Origin: Gnetum montanum
Lineage: Eukaryota; Streptophyta; Gnetopsida; Gnetales; Gnetaceae
Assembly: GCA_015680685.1 (NCBI GenBank)
Contig: MNCI01004590.1
Coordinates: 608,570-672,569 of the forward strand
Length of the DNA stretch: 64,000 nucleotides
Direction of reading: 5' to 3'
Shown here: positions 24,501 to 36,000 of the stretch, piece by piece
Layout: the number at the start of each line of letters is the position of its first letter
How positions within the stretch are numbered: position 1 is the stretch's first letter
Program-made: the position numbers and the translations under genes
The notes under the pieces: model-generated
Databases searched by the model: none
What the model was told of the DNA's origin: nothing
The model's input: the letters and a program-made list of their open reading frames with translations, nothing else

Positions 24501-26397
24501 GAATGGGTATCAGAGATCTTTCCTTAAAAATATTTAAGAAAAATGCATTCAAAAAGATTAAGAAGAAGTGAGTTCCATACATCACATACAGCAATACAAG
24601 GTACAATTACATGTAAAAACTCTAGTCCATTAAATGTGATCCATTTCCACATGCAAGAAATATGCACCTGAAGTTGATTTTCAAAGGTGTCTGTACATAA
24701 CAACCATAAGACAACAAAGCACCCAGTGGCTAACCACTAATTCTAAAAGTAGCATACTTTGCATGGAACCTACTAAGAACTTGACATGTGCATATGTCAC
24801 AAGTATGGATGAACTTCAGCAAGTTCATCACCAACTCTTTGATAATGCAAATGATGATACCTATTGGGGAGAGTTGGAAATCCTTAAAAACCTTAAACAA
24901 GAGCCCCTTGAGTTAAAAATTCTACATGGTAACATGGAATATGTATTCTTCAAAATAGGAAGCTTATAATAATCAATGCAAATCTTACTCCAAAATATAA
25001 AAAGATGTTGTTGAATGTGGTTGAAAAATCACCAATAGTATTTTCTTGATCATATCCTAGGATATGCCAGCATCACATCTACATTGAATTGACCATAAAG
25101 CCAAAGAGGTAGTCACAGACGTGATTGAACCCCAAATCAAAGTAGATCATCAAAGAGGAAATCGAACAGCTCCTCAAGGTAGGGTTTATCTATCCCATTG
25201 TGGATAATGAGTGGGTCAATCCACTCATGATTATGCCAAAAAAAGGTGGCAAGTGGCAAGTCTGCATCGATTTTCAACTATTAACATGGCAACATTTAAG
25301 GACCATTTTTCATTGTTATTCTTTGATCAAGTGTTGGACACCATATCTAGGCATTGTTATTATAGTTTTTTTTATGGTTATAGTGGCTATAACCAAATCT
25401 AGATTATACCAAAGGGCTAGGCCAAAACAACATTCACAAGTCCTTGGGGGACCTTTGCATATCACCAGATGCCTTTTGGTTTGTGCAATGCTCCTACTAC
25501 ATTTCAATGCCTGGTCATTAGTATTTTTCAATAGTAAATTGGTAATAGGATAGAAGTCTTTATGGATGACTTCTCTACCTATGGGGCTACATTTGAGCAA
25601 GCCTTGGACTACCTTGAGCAAGTGCTAAAAAGATGTTTGAAAAGAAACTTGTATCTCAATTAGCAAAAGAGTCATCCAATGGTTCAAGAAGGAATTGTAT
25701 CAGGGCATCAAATCTCACAAGAAGGAATTGAGGTCAATCCCAAAAAAATAAGGATCATCCAAGGAATAACCTATCAACTGGAAATCATCAAAGATGTTTG
25801 ATCATTCCTTGGACACACTAGCTACTATTGATGATTTTATAGAGAATTTCTCTAAGATCGTAAAACCATTGGTTGAGCTAACAAAGAAAGATGCTCCATT
25901 TTTCTAGACCAAGGAATGTGAAAAAATATTCTAACAACTAAAGAAAAAACTTATAGAAACTCCAATTCTATAGGCACCTGACTAGTCTAAACCATTTCAT
26001 GTAATGACACATGCATCAAATTACTCTATGGGAGCTATACTTACATAGTTGGATCCCATATGGCTTGGATCATTGAAAGAAACAACAATTTCTTCACCAG
26101 GAAAAATGCTTCATAGAGATCAAGGAACACCTCTACAAGGTCTGAACCAAAGACCTGGTTCGTTGGTATGTCCTCTTTACACAAAGATCCTATTGAGAAC
26201 TATTAGCAAATATAGGAGGGACTAGAGCAAAAAACTTAACGATATCCTCTAGGCCTTTCACTCATCATTGAAACTTCCTATAGACTATTCTCCCTATGAG
26301 CTAGTGTATGGAAAATTACCAACACTTCCTATTCAATATGAGCTCTTTACACTTTCAACAACATGTGACCTTAACCTTGACTTAAGTCTAGCATAAA
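21550..26397 (+). pseudogene. Gag-pol pseudogene of element A, RNase H and integrase core deleted
   Basis: Gag begins near 21550, where B has ATG and A has ATC. A Gag core lies at about 22500-23000 (RFKGKYNLDP, EAKSWW) and a Lys-rich tail with remnants of a knuckle (CDI**YEHPKGC) at 23395-23430. A protease-like part follows at 24230-24520 (GWSYPTNFLAIK, IIMGRAWL). RT covers 25150-25950: WVNPLMIMPKKGGKWQVCID, YSFFYGYSGYNQI (D to Y), WGTFAYHQMPFGLCNAPTTFQ split by frame changes, and the catalytic FMDD at 25559-25570. RNase H is missing (junction near 26060), a fragment of the integrase zinc domain follows, then the core is missing (junction near 26195) and the C-terminal part WAFHSSLKLPIDYS remains. 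Many stops and frameshifts. Confidence 0.88.
22172..22253. repeat. Exact 40 bp duplication across a single N (probable unmerged assembly overlap)
   Basis: 22172-22211 and 22214-22253 are identical; N at 22212. Lies in the gag region of element A. Confidence 0.8.
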
Positions 26398-27367
26398 AAT
26401 AAAGATTAATGAATTTCAACTTGTGAGATGAAAATTGATTGGTGGCCCTATCATCTAACGAGTTGCATAAGGCATTCAATAAAAAGTGCCATGACCTTAA
26501 AATTAGGAAAGCCAAATTTTTGTTTTGCAATACCATTAGTACATTTTATTTTTCTTGAATATTTTAAAATTTCTTATATATTTTCCTTTATTTTGGATGT
26601 GATTTCCTTATTGTGTTTTAATAATAACATGTCTTATTACCAATCAGTACAATGTGGTTTAACTAGTGTGGGCATGTGCTATCTGGTCATTTGACTATTG
26701 GTGTATAGATTCTAGCTTTGAATTTTATTTCTTTTTCATGAAATAGGTAGCAATTCCACAACATCCACCCATCCACAAACTCTATGATTTTCCTTGTTCT
26801 AGAAATGTGAGGTCTCTTTTTCATTAATAAAACTTTAATGAACTTGTCACCTTGGTAGTTTTTGGATTTGGAAAGGATTCAAAGGTTTGAATAGGGTGTG
26901 ACTTCAAGGGGACTCGGTACTCTTTGTGCCTTTCTACTAACTTGGGTGCATGTGTGTTTTCATGGATTTCTTACCATTCCATGTCAACCAATAATAGGAA
27001 GTTGAATAAGTCTTTGCATGATGTGGTTCTCATAAAAAAACTTAAAAAATGAAAATATGATAGGAATTCAAAGCATACCCCTTAGAAAAAATAAATGGAC
27101 TACAATCATTGGTTATGGGACTAGAAAGACATGTTACCCATGCCTGAAGGTCTCGTCTAACTAAGGCCCTATTTCACTTCCTACTTCTCTTTTCTTCTTT
27201 AATAAGGAATGATGGTTATTCTATGGGAGCACTCTTGTGTCTCGAGGGGTGGACTAGTCTTAGAGTGGTGATGTGACATCACTAAATTTGGTTGGTTTTA
27301 GCTTGGACTAAGGATGGATTTTATCAAGTCATTTAACCACAAAATTTACAAGGAACTTCATGTGACC
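26398..27367 (+). other. 3' noncoding region of element A, left part
   Basis: Collinear with the B 3' region (minus strand, about 19850-18560): shared landmarks include GACATGTTACCCATGC and GGGACTTCATGTGA-like sequence just before the C insertion. No gene seen. TSD TGACC at 27363-27367. Confidence 0.75.
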
Positions 27368-27919
27368 TGTTGGCACATTTTGGCCATTTCATGAAACAGT
27401 TGGACTATCTTATCAAAAATTGGAACATCTTGGTGTTGGTACATTTTTCCCATTTAATCGAGTAGACTTTATGATTGAAAGGGGATTTCACTTATCATTT
27501 TTTCTATATTGATTTAAGAGAGAGATGATCTACCCATCCAAACATTTTTACATTGAATTTTTAAAGCAATGTATGGTTGAAAATTTAGAAGTAAACATGT
27601 AGCTTTAAGGTTATGGGTTGATTGGTGTTTTAGAGAAGTTATTCAATGTTAAATAAAATGATGTTAATACCTTCTTGGGATACGAAATTAAAGTTCCAAA
27701 TTATTCCTTTATTGGAGATTGGAAGATAGTACAATAGCGGTCAAGGAATTATATTATTTACCTGAGAAAGCATTGGTGGTGAACATGATAAAAATATGAA
27801 TAATGTTGGGAAAAATCACTGGAAAAGTCTCAAATTAAAAAAAATCTGAGGTTGATGTTGTTGGTGGTTATGAAAATGCATAGGGTAAAACTGGAGAAGA
27901 GTGCTCATCAAAATCAAAT

Positions 27920-28274
27920 GTAGATGATGAACATGATGCTAGCAATGAAGAAGAGTGGGCAAATAGTGAATCAAAATAAGAGAAGTGATATAGATGATGC
28001 ATCGCTGATGCAGAAGTAGGTGCTATAGCTCTTAAAAAAACTGGTTCCATATGGGTTGAAAGATTTTCAAAAGAGTGTTTCAGGTGAGGATGCTGAAGAT
28101 GATAAAGCATCCAAAAATGGAGTTTATACTGCTGGGTCATCCCCAACAATCAAAAAATACAATTAGAAAGGGTGATCAGATCAAATTTGTTGGAGTGGAT
28201 GAACCTAACACATTAAGGAAGGATTGTTCTGGCAGAAGTGTTGCCCTAGCATTTCGGGAATTGGAACTAGAATA
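27920..28274 (+). pseudogene. Fragment of an AAA-type ATPase gene captured in element C
   Basis: Reads EEEWANSES, then, after a one-base insertion in an A run near 28034, LKKLVPYGLKDFQKSVSGED, then KGDQIKFVG and GRSVALAFRELE. Plant Msp1/spastin-like P-loop ATPases of about 1000 residues contain this order (acidic EEW segment, LKKLVPxxLEEFxKxVSGE, then KGDRVKxxG) ahead of the ATPase module. No Walker motif is present here, so only a middle piece was captured. Several stops (for example in KYN*KGD) and the frameshift show it is dead. Homology is from memory of the family; a protein search would settle it. Confidence 0.65.
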
Positions 28275-28429
28275 GATGACCACGATGCATTTAAAGCAGG
28301 AGATATTTGCCAGAATAGGTATCCTGCAGGTGCTTCAATGCCTTTTCTATAGAAACAATGTCCTCGCAAAGGATAAACACAGCGTTGTAGACTACAGTGT
28401 CAAAGACAACAGTGAGGTAACATTGCATT

Positions 28430-28840
28430 TGTTGCTCAATAGAGGAATGTAGCAGCAACAATAGTAACAAGAATAGTCTCCCCTCTATGTTCTCCCAACG
28501 TAGCATTGCCCGAGCCTTCATCCAAGTCCAACCAGATCGATGATCGCTTGCCTTTGCAAGATATCTCCAATCTCTTCAATTTATCACTCATCACGAAGCA
28601 GCACCTTGCTAGATGATCTTAGTGGAGAAAATTCAGGCTCAGGATAGAATTTATCTTACTTTTTTTGCTGAGAGCACCCATGCGGAGGAAGACATTTCAA
28701 ATTATTTCAGAAACTACAGGCCAGTTCAAGATGTTTGAATTCCATATCGGCAGAAGAAAATGTTTGGCTTCGTAACCTTCGTGTATTCAGAAACAGAAGC
28801 CAAAGAGTCACATCAAATCATGTCACCAGTGTGGTACCTT
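28430..28840 (+). pseudogene. Fragment of a plant CCCH zinc-finger protein: its RRM domain, captured in element C
   Basis: One frame with few stops runs from about 28430 to 28840. From 28643 it reads DRIYLTFFAESTHAEEDISN, YFRNYRPVQDV, then TGA at 28736 where the family has Arg (CGA to TGA), then IPYRQKKMFGFVTFVYSETE. This is the RRM of plant CCCH zinc-finger/RNA-binding proteins, which have a nearly identical order (R-Q-I-Y-L-T-F, E-E-D-V-S-N-Y-F, G-P-V-Q-D-V-R-I-P-Y, M-F-G-F-V-T-F-V-Y). RNP1 and RNP2 are recognisable. The upstream part (SLPSMFSQRS, EKIQAQ) may be an adjoining exon. The CCCH finger is not present. Same strand as the LTR promoter. Confidence 0.8.
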
Positions 28841-29929
28841 GTGTAGTTGCAGATGAAAACTCTTAAAAATCATTTGTTGCTTCAACGCTCTTGTTTGGGT
28901 GATTCTGGGCTCCTTGCAGAGCCTACGGAAGCACGTATAAACAAGTGATAGGTGGTGCCTCAATAGTAACACAGACATCGTTATGGACGGTAAACCTAGA
29001 TAGTGGTTTGTCTCTCCATGCATGACAGTCTCTCCCTCCACAAAGGAGGCAATAGACAGTGAGGGAGCCACCATTCTCTCTTTTGCCAACAGGCGTTATC
29101 GACAGCAGGTGCATCAGATGTCAAAACGACTGCCCACAGGGGCCTCTTCTAGGATGGCTAGCCTTCTCTCTGGAGATAGGTGGTGACTGCAGATCCACCC
29201 ACACCATTGGCTCTTTAGCAACCACATGTGCACCATGTGAGGCGTGGGTAGCTGCACGTAATTGAAGCAAACAATAGCAAGCTCTCTCTCTTGTTCCTGT
29301 GACCACCAGTGGTTGCAGATGGATTCCAAACAAGCTGCATGCACAGGTAGCACAAATGGAAAGTTTTTTTGTCTTTCTACACAAAAAAAAACATAGGTTT
29401 CCTCTCTATTTTCTGCCCATGTGGCATAGATATGGCAACAGGTAGTGACAGGGATAGCTGCACCTTGCAGCAGGTGGTAGAAGCGACAGCATTGAATCGT
29501 GGCATGTAGCCACTGGAATCACAGGGCTCCTGCGCGTGAATGCTAACACCTTCTCTATTGGTTTTTTTTACAGAAATTGGATGTTGAAATCATTGCCCCA
29601 AATTTCATGATGCATGATCAGGAACCACCAATCTGCCACTACCTTCAGAGCCCAAAAAAAAAGTGTACACAAACAAGCTCAAGAATGAAGTGATGCACCA
29701 TGATGAAGATAACTGACGTGTGGCCAGTACTGGTAGCTGTTGTTAAATAATTCATGGTTAACAAACATGTGGTCGTTAGTGTGTTGTTTAAAATTATATA
29801 TATACTTATTACTTAAAAAGGAAAGCAAAGTTATGGGATACTTGTTTAAAGTCCCATGTGAAATGAATACTTGTTAATTATGATAGTTCTAATTAACTAC
29901 CATGGTGGTTGTAACTACTAGACACTTGT
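28841..29929. other. GC-richer captured DNA of unknown origin in element C
   Basis: Less AT-rich than its surroundings and with no similarity to other segments of the window. A pyrimidine tract ending TTTTTTTTACAG (about 29565-29576), followed by an open stretch reading KLDVEIIAPNFMMHDQEPP, looks like an intron end followed by an exon, but I cannot name the gene. Short open stretches on both strands at 28820-29390 have no motif. Confidence 0.45.
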
Positions 29930-31232
29930 CAACCGCATCTTTTTATCTCTATGGTGGTTATAACCACCCAAAATATTTGTAACTTACCTAACTACCTATG
30001 AGACCCTATAAAAGGGCTTCAAGGGTAGGAAGGAAGGGGACACATGGGGGATCACACATTGGATCACACTCGGGGTCTCACTTTGGGTCTTAGAGGAAGA
30101 TTGAAAAAAGACATTTGTAAGATGACTTGCTAAAGACAACATTTCAGCCTCTTTTTCATAGTCCTATGAGTTATGTTTATTTTTTATTTTTTTTAAATTA
30201 TTTAGCTAGTGGTTTAGATAGTATCATGCTTGGCAAGTAATTTTGGGATTTTTAGATTGCTCTTATTGTTGTTGTTGCATGATAGAAAATTTCTATTAAA
30301 ATTTTGCCATAGAAGAGCTTGTGTTTAAAAGCCTTAAGATAATTTTAGTAGTAAATTTCATTTTTGTGCAATTTATAAGAACCGCTATTGAGATTGTTGT
30401 AAGAGAGCCTCTGCATATAGTCAAGCCGTTGAATGATTCAATAGTCAAGTGGGTTCAAAAAATCTTTGGTATTTTGATAGGACCAGAATAGCTTCTTTTA
30501 TCTTTAAAGTGAATCTCTGTGGTATTTCAATCAAAAAATTATCAAGTCTTTTGAAGGTTCTATTGAATACAATTGTTGACATCCATTATCCAGCCAAAAT
30601 AGAGTCTCGTACGTGATAGTTTACGCAGAAATTTTTTCGGTAGCATAGTAGGATTGTCTCGAAGAAATTCTTTATTTGAGCCTTAGAAGTTTGAACAATT
30701 TGTAGTTATTGAATTTGGGATAGCTTTATTGTGAAGTTCTTACTCGTATCATTTTACCTTGTTTAAACATTTGAGATCTTTACACAAATCTGCTTTCTTT
30801 TTCTCTCTTTCTATTTCCATTGAATCTCACTCTATTTCTAGTTTTTTTGTGGAACTATCTCTTTCTCTGGGGAAAATTAGAAGTAGATTCGCAGAGTTGT
30901 GCTCAAATTTTTTTGCAAAACATTATTTGTTACAAGTAGGTATTATAAGGACCGCATAGACTAGGCAATTGAACAGAATAAGAACTCTCAACAACTCATA
31001 GTAGTTTTCAATGTTGGCTGAATTCCTTTAAGATAAGTCATTTATAGTTTTACACACAACCCAATCATTTCATTTTTCACAATAGCACACCACAATAGCA
31101 CACAAACATACTCACATTAACTACTGAGTCTATTTGGAGGTATCTAGGCCTTGGTGTTGCCAGAGACCAACAAGCACCTAAATCCTGTTCGAGAACACTC
31201 GTTGGCAGTCGTGTCCCAAATGGTCACCAACA
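29930..31232 (+). repeat. LTR (promoter, R and U5) of element C
   Basis: Collinear on the opposite strand with 11901-13150: shared TATAAAAGG...TCAAGGGTAG, then TTGCTAAAGACA, TGGTTTAGATAGTATC and the end GGTCACCAACA. The left limit is where similarity fades. Confidence 0.75.
30007..30014 (+). promoter_or_regulatory. TATA box of the element C LTR
   Basis: TATAAAAG in CCCTATAAAAGGGCTTC; the same position is conserved in the related LTR at 13040-13070 (minus strand). Confidence 0.7.
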
Positions 31233-31237
31233 TGACC

Positions 31238-32191
31238 TTAATCAAGAACTTCATTCCACTCTTTCTCTCATCCATCTATGATTTCCATGTTTTATCTCAC
31301 TACTAGTTTCATGCTCTTGTTCGATGTCTTGTTTTGATGTGTCAAAATTCTTAGGTAGTTTCTTCTGAGCTTTTGTACTTAACTTTTTGTAACCATTAAT
31401 TATCCATGGGGTGCACAGACTCCTCAGTTTGAAGTTATGCAAGGGCAATAAATGGCATGTGCCTACTTTGGGGAGGATCCACTTACTTACCTTTTGATTA
31501 GATTAGTTAAGTCCCTTATCCTTAGACATTCTCATAATCAAACCCTTTGGCATGTCCCATCGATGACATTCAATTGTGTGCATCTTCACAATGTTTTTCA
31601 ATGAAATCCTCTTTTTATTGTTGTAAATTCTTTAACCCTCTTCAATCATTTCATCGCATTTGGACTTTTCAGAAATTTACAGTAGACCACTTATCCATTT
31701 AACCCCATTTTTCAATCTTCCCACTAACACTATTAAAGGAATCAATCCACCATAATCATAATCTAGCCAAGCATAACACCAATGAGACAAGGTACTTAAA
31801 AGCTATATGTTATACATTACACACTTATTCATGATTTTGTTCTGATTACAATGGAAAGCATGCACTCGAAGTGGGACTATCTTCACCAAAGGATAAGTTG
31901 TAGCACCATGCAACAAGGACCCCTCATGATCAATAAATCTTCTCACTCACTCTTTAGCTACTAGAGGAGTTGGATGTCAGTTTTGTCCAGGGTGTTTACT
32001 TCTCTTATCACGAACAGATAATTTTGTAAAAAAAATTATAAATCCATACACTTGGACACTTAGAGTCTATTTGTTCAGTCTGAGTCAATTTGCATGTTAG
32101 TCAATAATCCCATACCTTTCCAATATTTTATAAGGAACTTGTTCCTCCTCTTACTTACTTGAGGATGAGTTTTCATTCAATCATGGGGGTA
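31238..32191 (+). other. 3' noncoding region of element A, right part, with tract
   Basis: Resumes the collinearity with B after C (minus strand of B, 18540 down to 17113). Ends GAGGATGAGTTTTCATTC and the tract ATCATGGGGGTA directly before the 3' LTR. No gene. Confidence 0.75.
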
Positions 32192-33076
32192 TGATGAATC
32201 ATATTTTTTAGTACTCTGATATCAGATATCCAATATCGGAGCTACAATGTTGGGTATTTGATATCAAGCCCCAAGATGCGATGTTAGATATCCAATATTG
32301 CGAGATGTGTGCCAACCTATAAATATAGTGCTTCAGCACATGGTTTCCATATATAGTTTTTGTCATAGCATAGCAAAGCTCTTGTAGTTTGTTTTCTCTA
32401 GAGTTATAATATTTTCCAAAGTGCCTGTAGCAAGAATCATTGAGTTTATGGATCTTTATTCAAGCATTGTTGTACTTGAGCATAGTAGTATGTGTGGAAA
32501 TAAAGATGAGCTTTCTGATCAAACCTTACAGCACCTTGGCTAGCTTAAATATTTTCTTTATGAATTTAATGCTTTATGCAATTTCCTTTGATGCTTCCAA
32601 GTAATTAAGCTAAAGTAAGCTAGTTCAATTAAATAGTGATTAATTAAGCACATAAGTACGACCACTTCGATCATCATATGACTCTTGGTAATCCCAACAA
32701 CGCTTAACGTTTGGTAACCTAGCAACATTATATGTGTTCAAGATGTGCACAAAAAGTGGGATCAAATACTTATGTTAGGATAATTAGTTATTGATCAATA
32801 ATTAGATTAATTAAAGTGGTTCATAAATTAAGTTTCAACTTGTTATTAATTGTAGAAAAATAAAATATAAAATAATAAAAATCATGTATCTCAATTATAC
32901 TTAACCATACAATTAAGCTCCACACGTATAGTTGGAAAGACAACAATTGTCATGATTATATTTCATGTCTTGGGACTAGTGTACTTAAGAACTTAAGGTC
33001 TATAAAATTTGACTAGATTGCACATGAACGCTTGTGATTTGTGTGGTTGGACATAGGGGTACCTCGCCGCTCATCA
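32192..33076 (+). repeat. 3' LTR of element A
   Basis: Collinear with 20505-21390; ends CGCTCATCA, followed by TSD copy GCATC at 33077-33081. U3 shows GATATC/CCAATAT repeats at 32219-32305 and a TATA box near 32318. Confidence 0.93.
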
Positions 33077-33081
33077 GCATC

Positions 33082-36000
33082 CCTAATGAGTGTTGGCCAA
33101 TAATATCCTATCATCAAGACATTAATGGTCATGTGTCTCCTAGCATAGTGACCCCCATAAGTGCCCTTATGAGCATCTTGAAGAACACATAATTGGTTTG
33201 CAGTAGGTATGCACCAACTAACCAAGCCATTGACACACATCTTATAATGGTGTCCATTGATTTCCATGAAGCGTTTCACCTAGTGAAGAAACTGTTATTT
33301 CATCTTGTTGTCCAACTTCTGTGACATCTCTTGAATGTAAAGGTAGGTGAGGATGTCATTGTACCAATTGAGTTCCTTGGGCACTTGTTCTATTACAGCT
33401 CTAACAAAGAGGGGTTCATCAAAAAACTAATTTGCAAGTGGAGTCTTCTCCTTCTTTTTGTCTCATCTTAACCAAGACAAGTGATGAATGATCATATTCT
33501 CAATCACTTTTCAATCTACCATCATGAGATCAAATTCCTCCAGGATCACCAGCCACCATATGACATGGGGGTTCACTATTGGTTTGTTTACAAGAAACAA
33601 AATTGCACTATGGTCTATGTGCATGAACACCTTGTATCCTAGCACATACTACTAGAATTTCTCTAAGGCATACACCACTATCATCAATTCTTTTTTTTTT
33701 CTGTCGTGCAATTTAGCTATGCACCTACAATGCTTCTACTCATACAGTGGATGTAGTAAGGACATTTTTTATCATTCAACTGCATGAGCATGACTCCCAA
33801 CACATAATTAGATGCATCCATCATGATGTAAAAGGTTTTGGATCAATCAAGAGCTCATAGAATTGGAGTTCCCATGAGCTTTTTCTTGAGTTGTTGGAAT
33901 GCACATTTGCATTTCTTGATCTGGATAAACGAAGGATCTTTCTTTGTTAACTCCACCAATGGTTTGGCAATCTTAGAGAAATTCTCTATGAAACTTCAAT
34001 AGTAGCTAGTGTGGCCAAGGAATTACATCACATCTTTTACTATTTCTGGCTATTAAATAATTATTTGTATGATCCTAATTTTTCTAAGGTCCACCTCAAT
34101 CCCTTTTCAAGATAGTTTATGCTCCAAAAAAATGCTCTCTTGGACCATCAGATGGTTTTTCTACCAATTGAGCTAAAGATTTATCTTCACACATCTTTTC
34201 AACACTTGCTCAAATGTAGTCCAATACTTGGAGAAGTCATCCATGAAGACTTTCACCCTACTACTAATCTACTTTTGGAAGATGCTCAAAACCAGGCATT
34301 GGAATGTTGTAGGGGCATTGCACAAACCAAATGACATATTTCTATATGCAAAAGTCCACCAAGGACTTGTGAATGTTGTTTTGACCTAATCTTCTGGTGC
34401 AATTTAGATTTGTTTATAACCACTATAGCCATCTAGAAAGCTATAAAAGCAATACCCAAAAATAATGTACAACAACTAGTCTACAAATGGCAATGGAAAA
34501 TGATCCTTGTATATCACCATGTTCAAGAGCTTGAAGTCAATATAGACCCTTCACTTGCCATCTTTCTTTGGCATGATCATGAGTGGGCAAACCCACTTGC
34601 TATCCCTAATAGGATATATGAACCTTGCCTTGAGAAGTTGTTCAATCTCCTTCTTGATTATCTACCTCAATTTAGGATTCAACCACTACTGCTACTAGCT
34701 GTTTGGCTTGATGGAGGCATTTGTGTAGATGTGGTGCTAGCATATCTATGGATTAATTCTAATTAGTTCATGATATCACCAAGCAAAGATTGTTGGCCAT
34801 TTTTTGATCATCTCAAATAGTTTCCTTTTCTATGCAATAGCAAGTTTAGTATTAATTATGACTAACTTTTCATTATTCAAAAAAGCATACTTCATACTAG
34901 CTGGCAAAGTTTTCAACTCTAGGGGCCCCTGTTTGAAACTTTCAAGGATTTTCAACTCTCCCTAATTAATGTCATCAAGTTCATTAGAGATTTTATGATG
35001 GATCTTCTCCATTTCATCAATGTCTTTGATGTAGGCACTTGTTACACTCTCAATGTGTTCTATGCATATGGTTGAGCTACTTTCAAGTTTAGTTGTCAAT
35101 CATTGGGTACCCTCTTGTTTTATGACTATTTCATATAGGCATCTTTGAATTTTAGACATATTTACACACTACCTACATCTTGTGATTGTTGTACACGATG
35201 CATGAAACATGCTTCTTCTCTATCTTTCCAAAATCATTTTCCTTGGAAATTTCCAAAGAGAGGTCTTTGATGCCCATTCGCACATGAATCATACTTAGTT
35301 AAGCCCTTCCCACAATGGTTGGGAATTCTCCCTTATAATTGTCAATATAAATTACTAGGAAGTTAGTAGGATATGACCACCCATAGATAGTGGTCACAAT
35401 GTCCTCCACCAATCCCAAGGGAATAGTGATGGATTGATCTACTAACTCAAGATAAATGTTTCTCTTCTTGAGAGGAGGTAGGTTTCAAGCTTTGTACATT
35501 TCATGGAAATTTAGATTTACCCTAGAATCTAAATCTAGAAAAGCCTTGCAAGACTCATTTCCAATGATTTGCAAATAAAGTAGGGGACTCCTAAGATTAG
35601 ATTTTTTCCTAAGAAGGTGGCCAGCCTTAATCCAATCCATGATGGCATGGATCAACATTACAATGTGGATCTTAGGAGGTATTTGGTTTGAAGGGATCTC
35701 AAATGGGTTTGCAAAAGGATGAAGGAGAAGCAAGGTCATCAATCGCAAGTTTTTGTGAGGGCTTAGTAGAACTGTAGGTTTGAAAGAAAGATGGTTTTTT
35801 GGATTTATTTCCAAAACCATTCAATTGGGAAACTAGCTAAAAGTTAACAGCCCTAGTGACATTTCTTTATTGCAGATAGGCTAGAATTTCATCCTACATG
35901 GATGGAGCTTGTGGTAATTGAGTTGAGGGTAGAAGTATAGGTGCATGAGGATGAGAAGAGTAATAAGGAAATGGGGATTCCCCTCTTGGAGATTGTGCTT

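Larger units (their letters stand above)
27368..31232 (+). mobile_element. Element C: LTR-type insertion carrying host gene fragments
   Basis: Flanked by TSD TGACC (27363-27367 and 31233-31237) and bounded by TGTTGG...CCAACA. Comparison with B, which lacks it, gives the same breakpoints. The right 1.3 kb is an LTR R-U5 related to the LTRs of D and of 11901-13420, with a TATA box at 30007-30014. The left 2.5 kb is unrelated to these and holds two decayed host gene fragments and GC-richer DNA. I found no second LTR, gag, pol or tract, so it may be a solo LTR with captured DNA in U3, or an element with most of its 5' LTR and body deleted. Confidence 0.8.
20505..33076 (+). mobile_element. Element A: Ty3/gypsy LTR retrotransposon inserted in the integrase gene of element B
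   Basis: TSD TCATC at 20500-20504 and GCATC at 33077-33081 (one mismatch). LTRs 886 and 885 bp, TGATGA...TCATCA ends, primer site 21392-21410, gag-pol pseudogene 21550-26397, 3' noncoding region interrupted by C, tract 32181-32191. Same family as B but opposite orientation. Removing A and one TSD copy rejoins the integrase zinc domain of B in frame (IRDA|NHFVYSCDHCQ), which fixes the boundaries. Confidence 0.93.

Noticed and set aside
28291-28521. 76-codon minus-strand open frame between the two captured gene pieces
   Set aside because: Antisense to the captured fragments and without a recognised domain; probably a shadow.
29059-29384. Overlapping open frames on both strands in the GC-richer part of element C
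   Set aside because: No family motif on either strand; higher GC content explains fewer stops.
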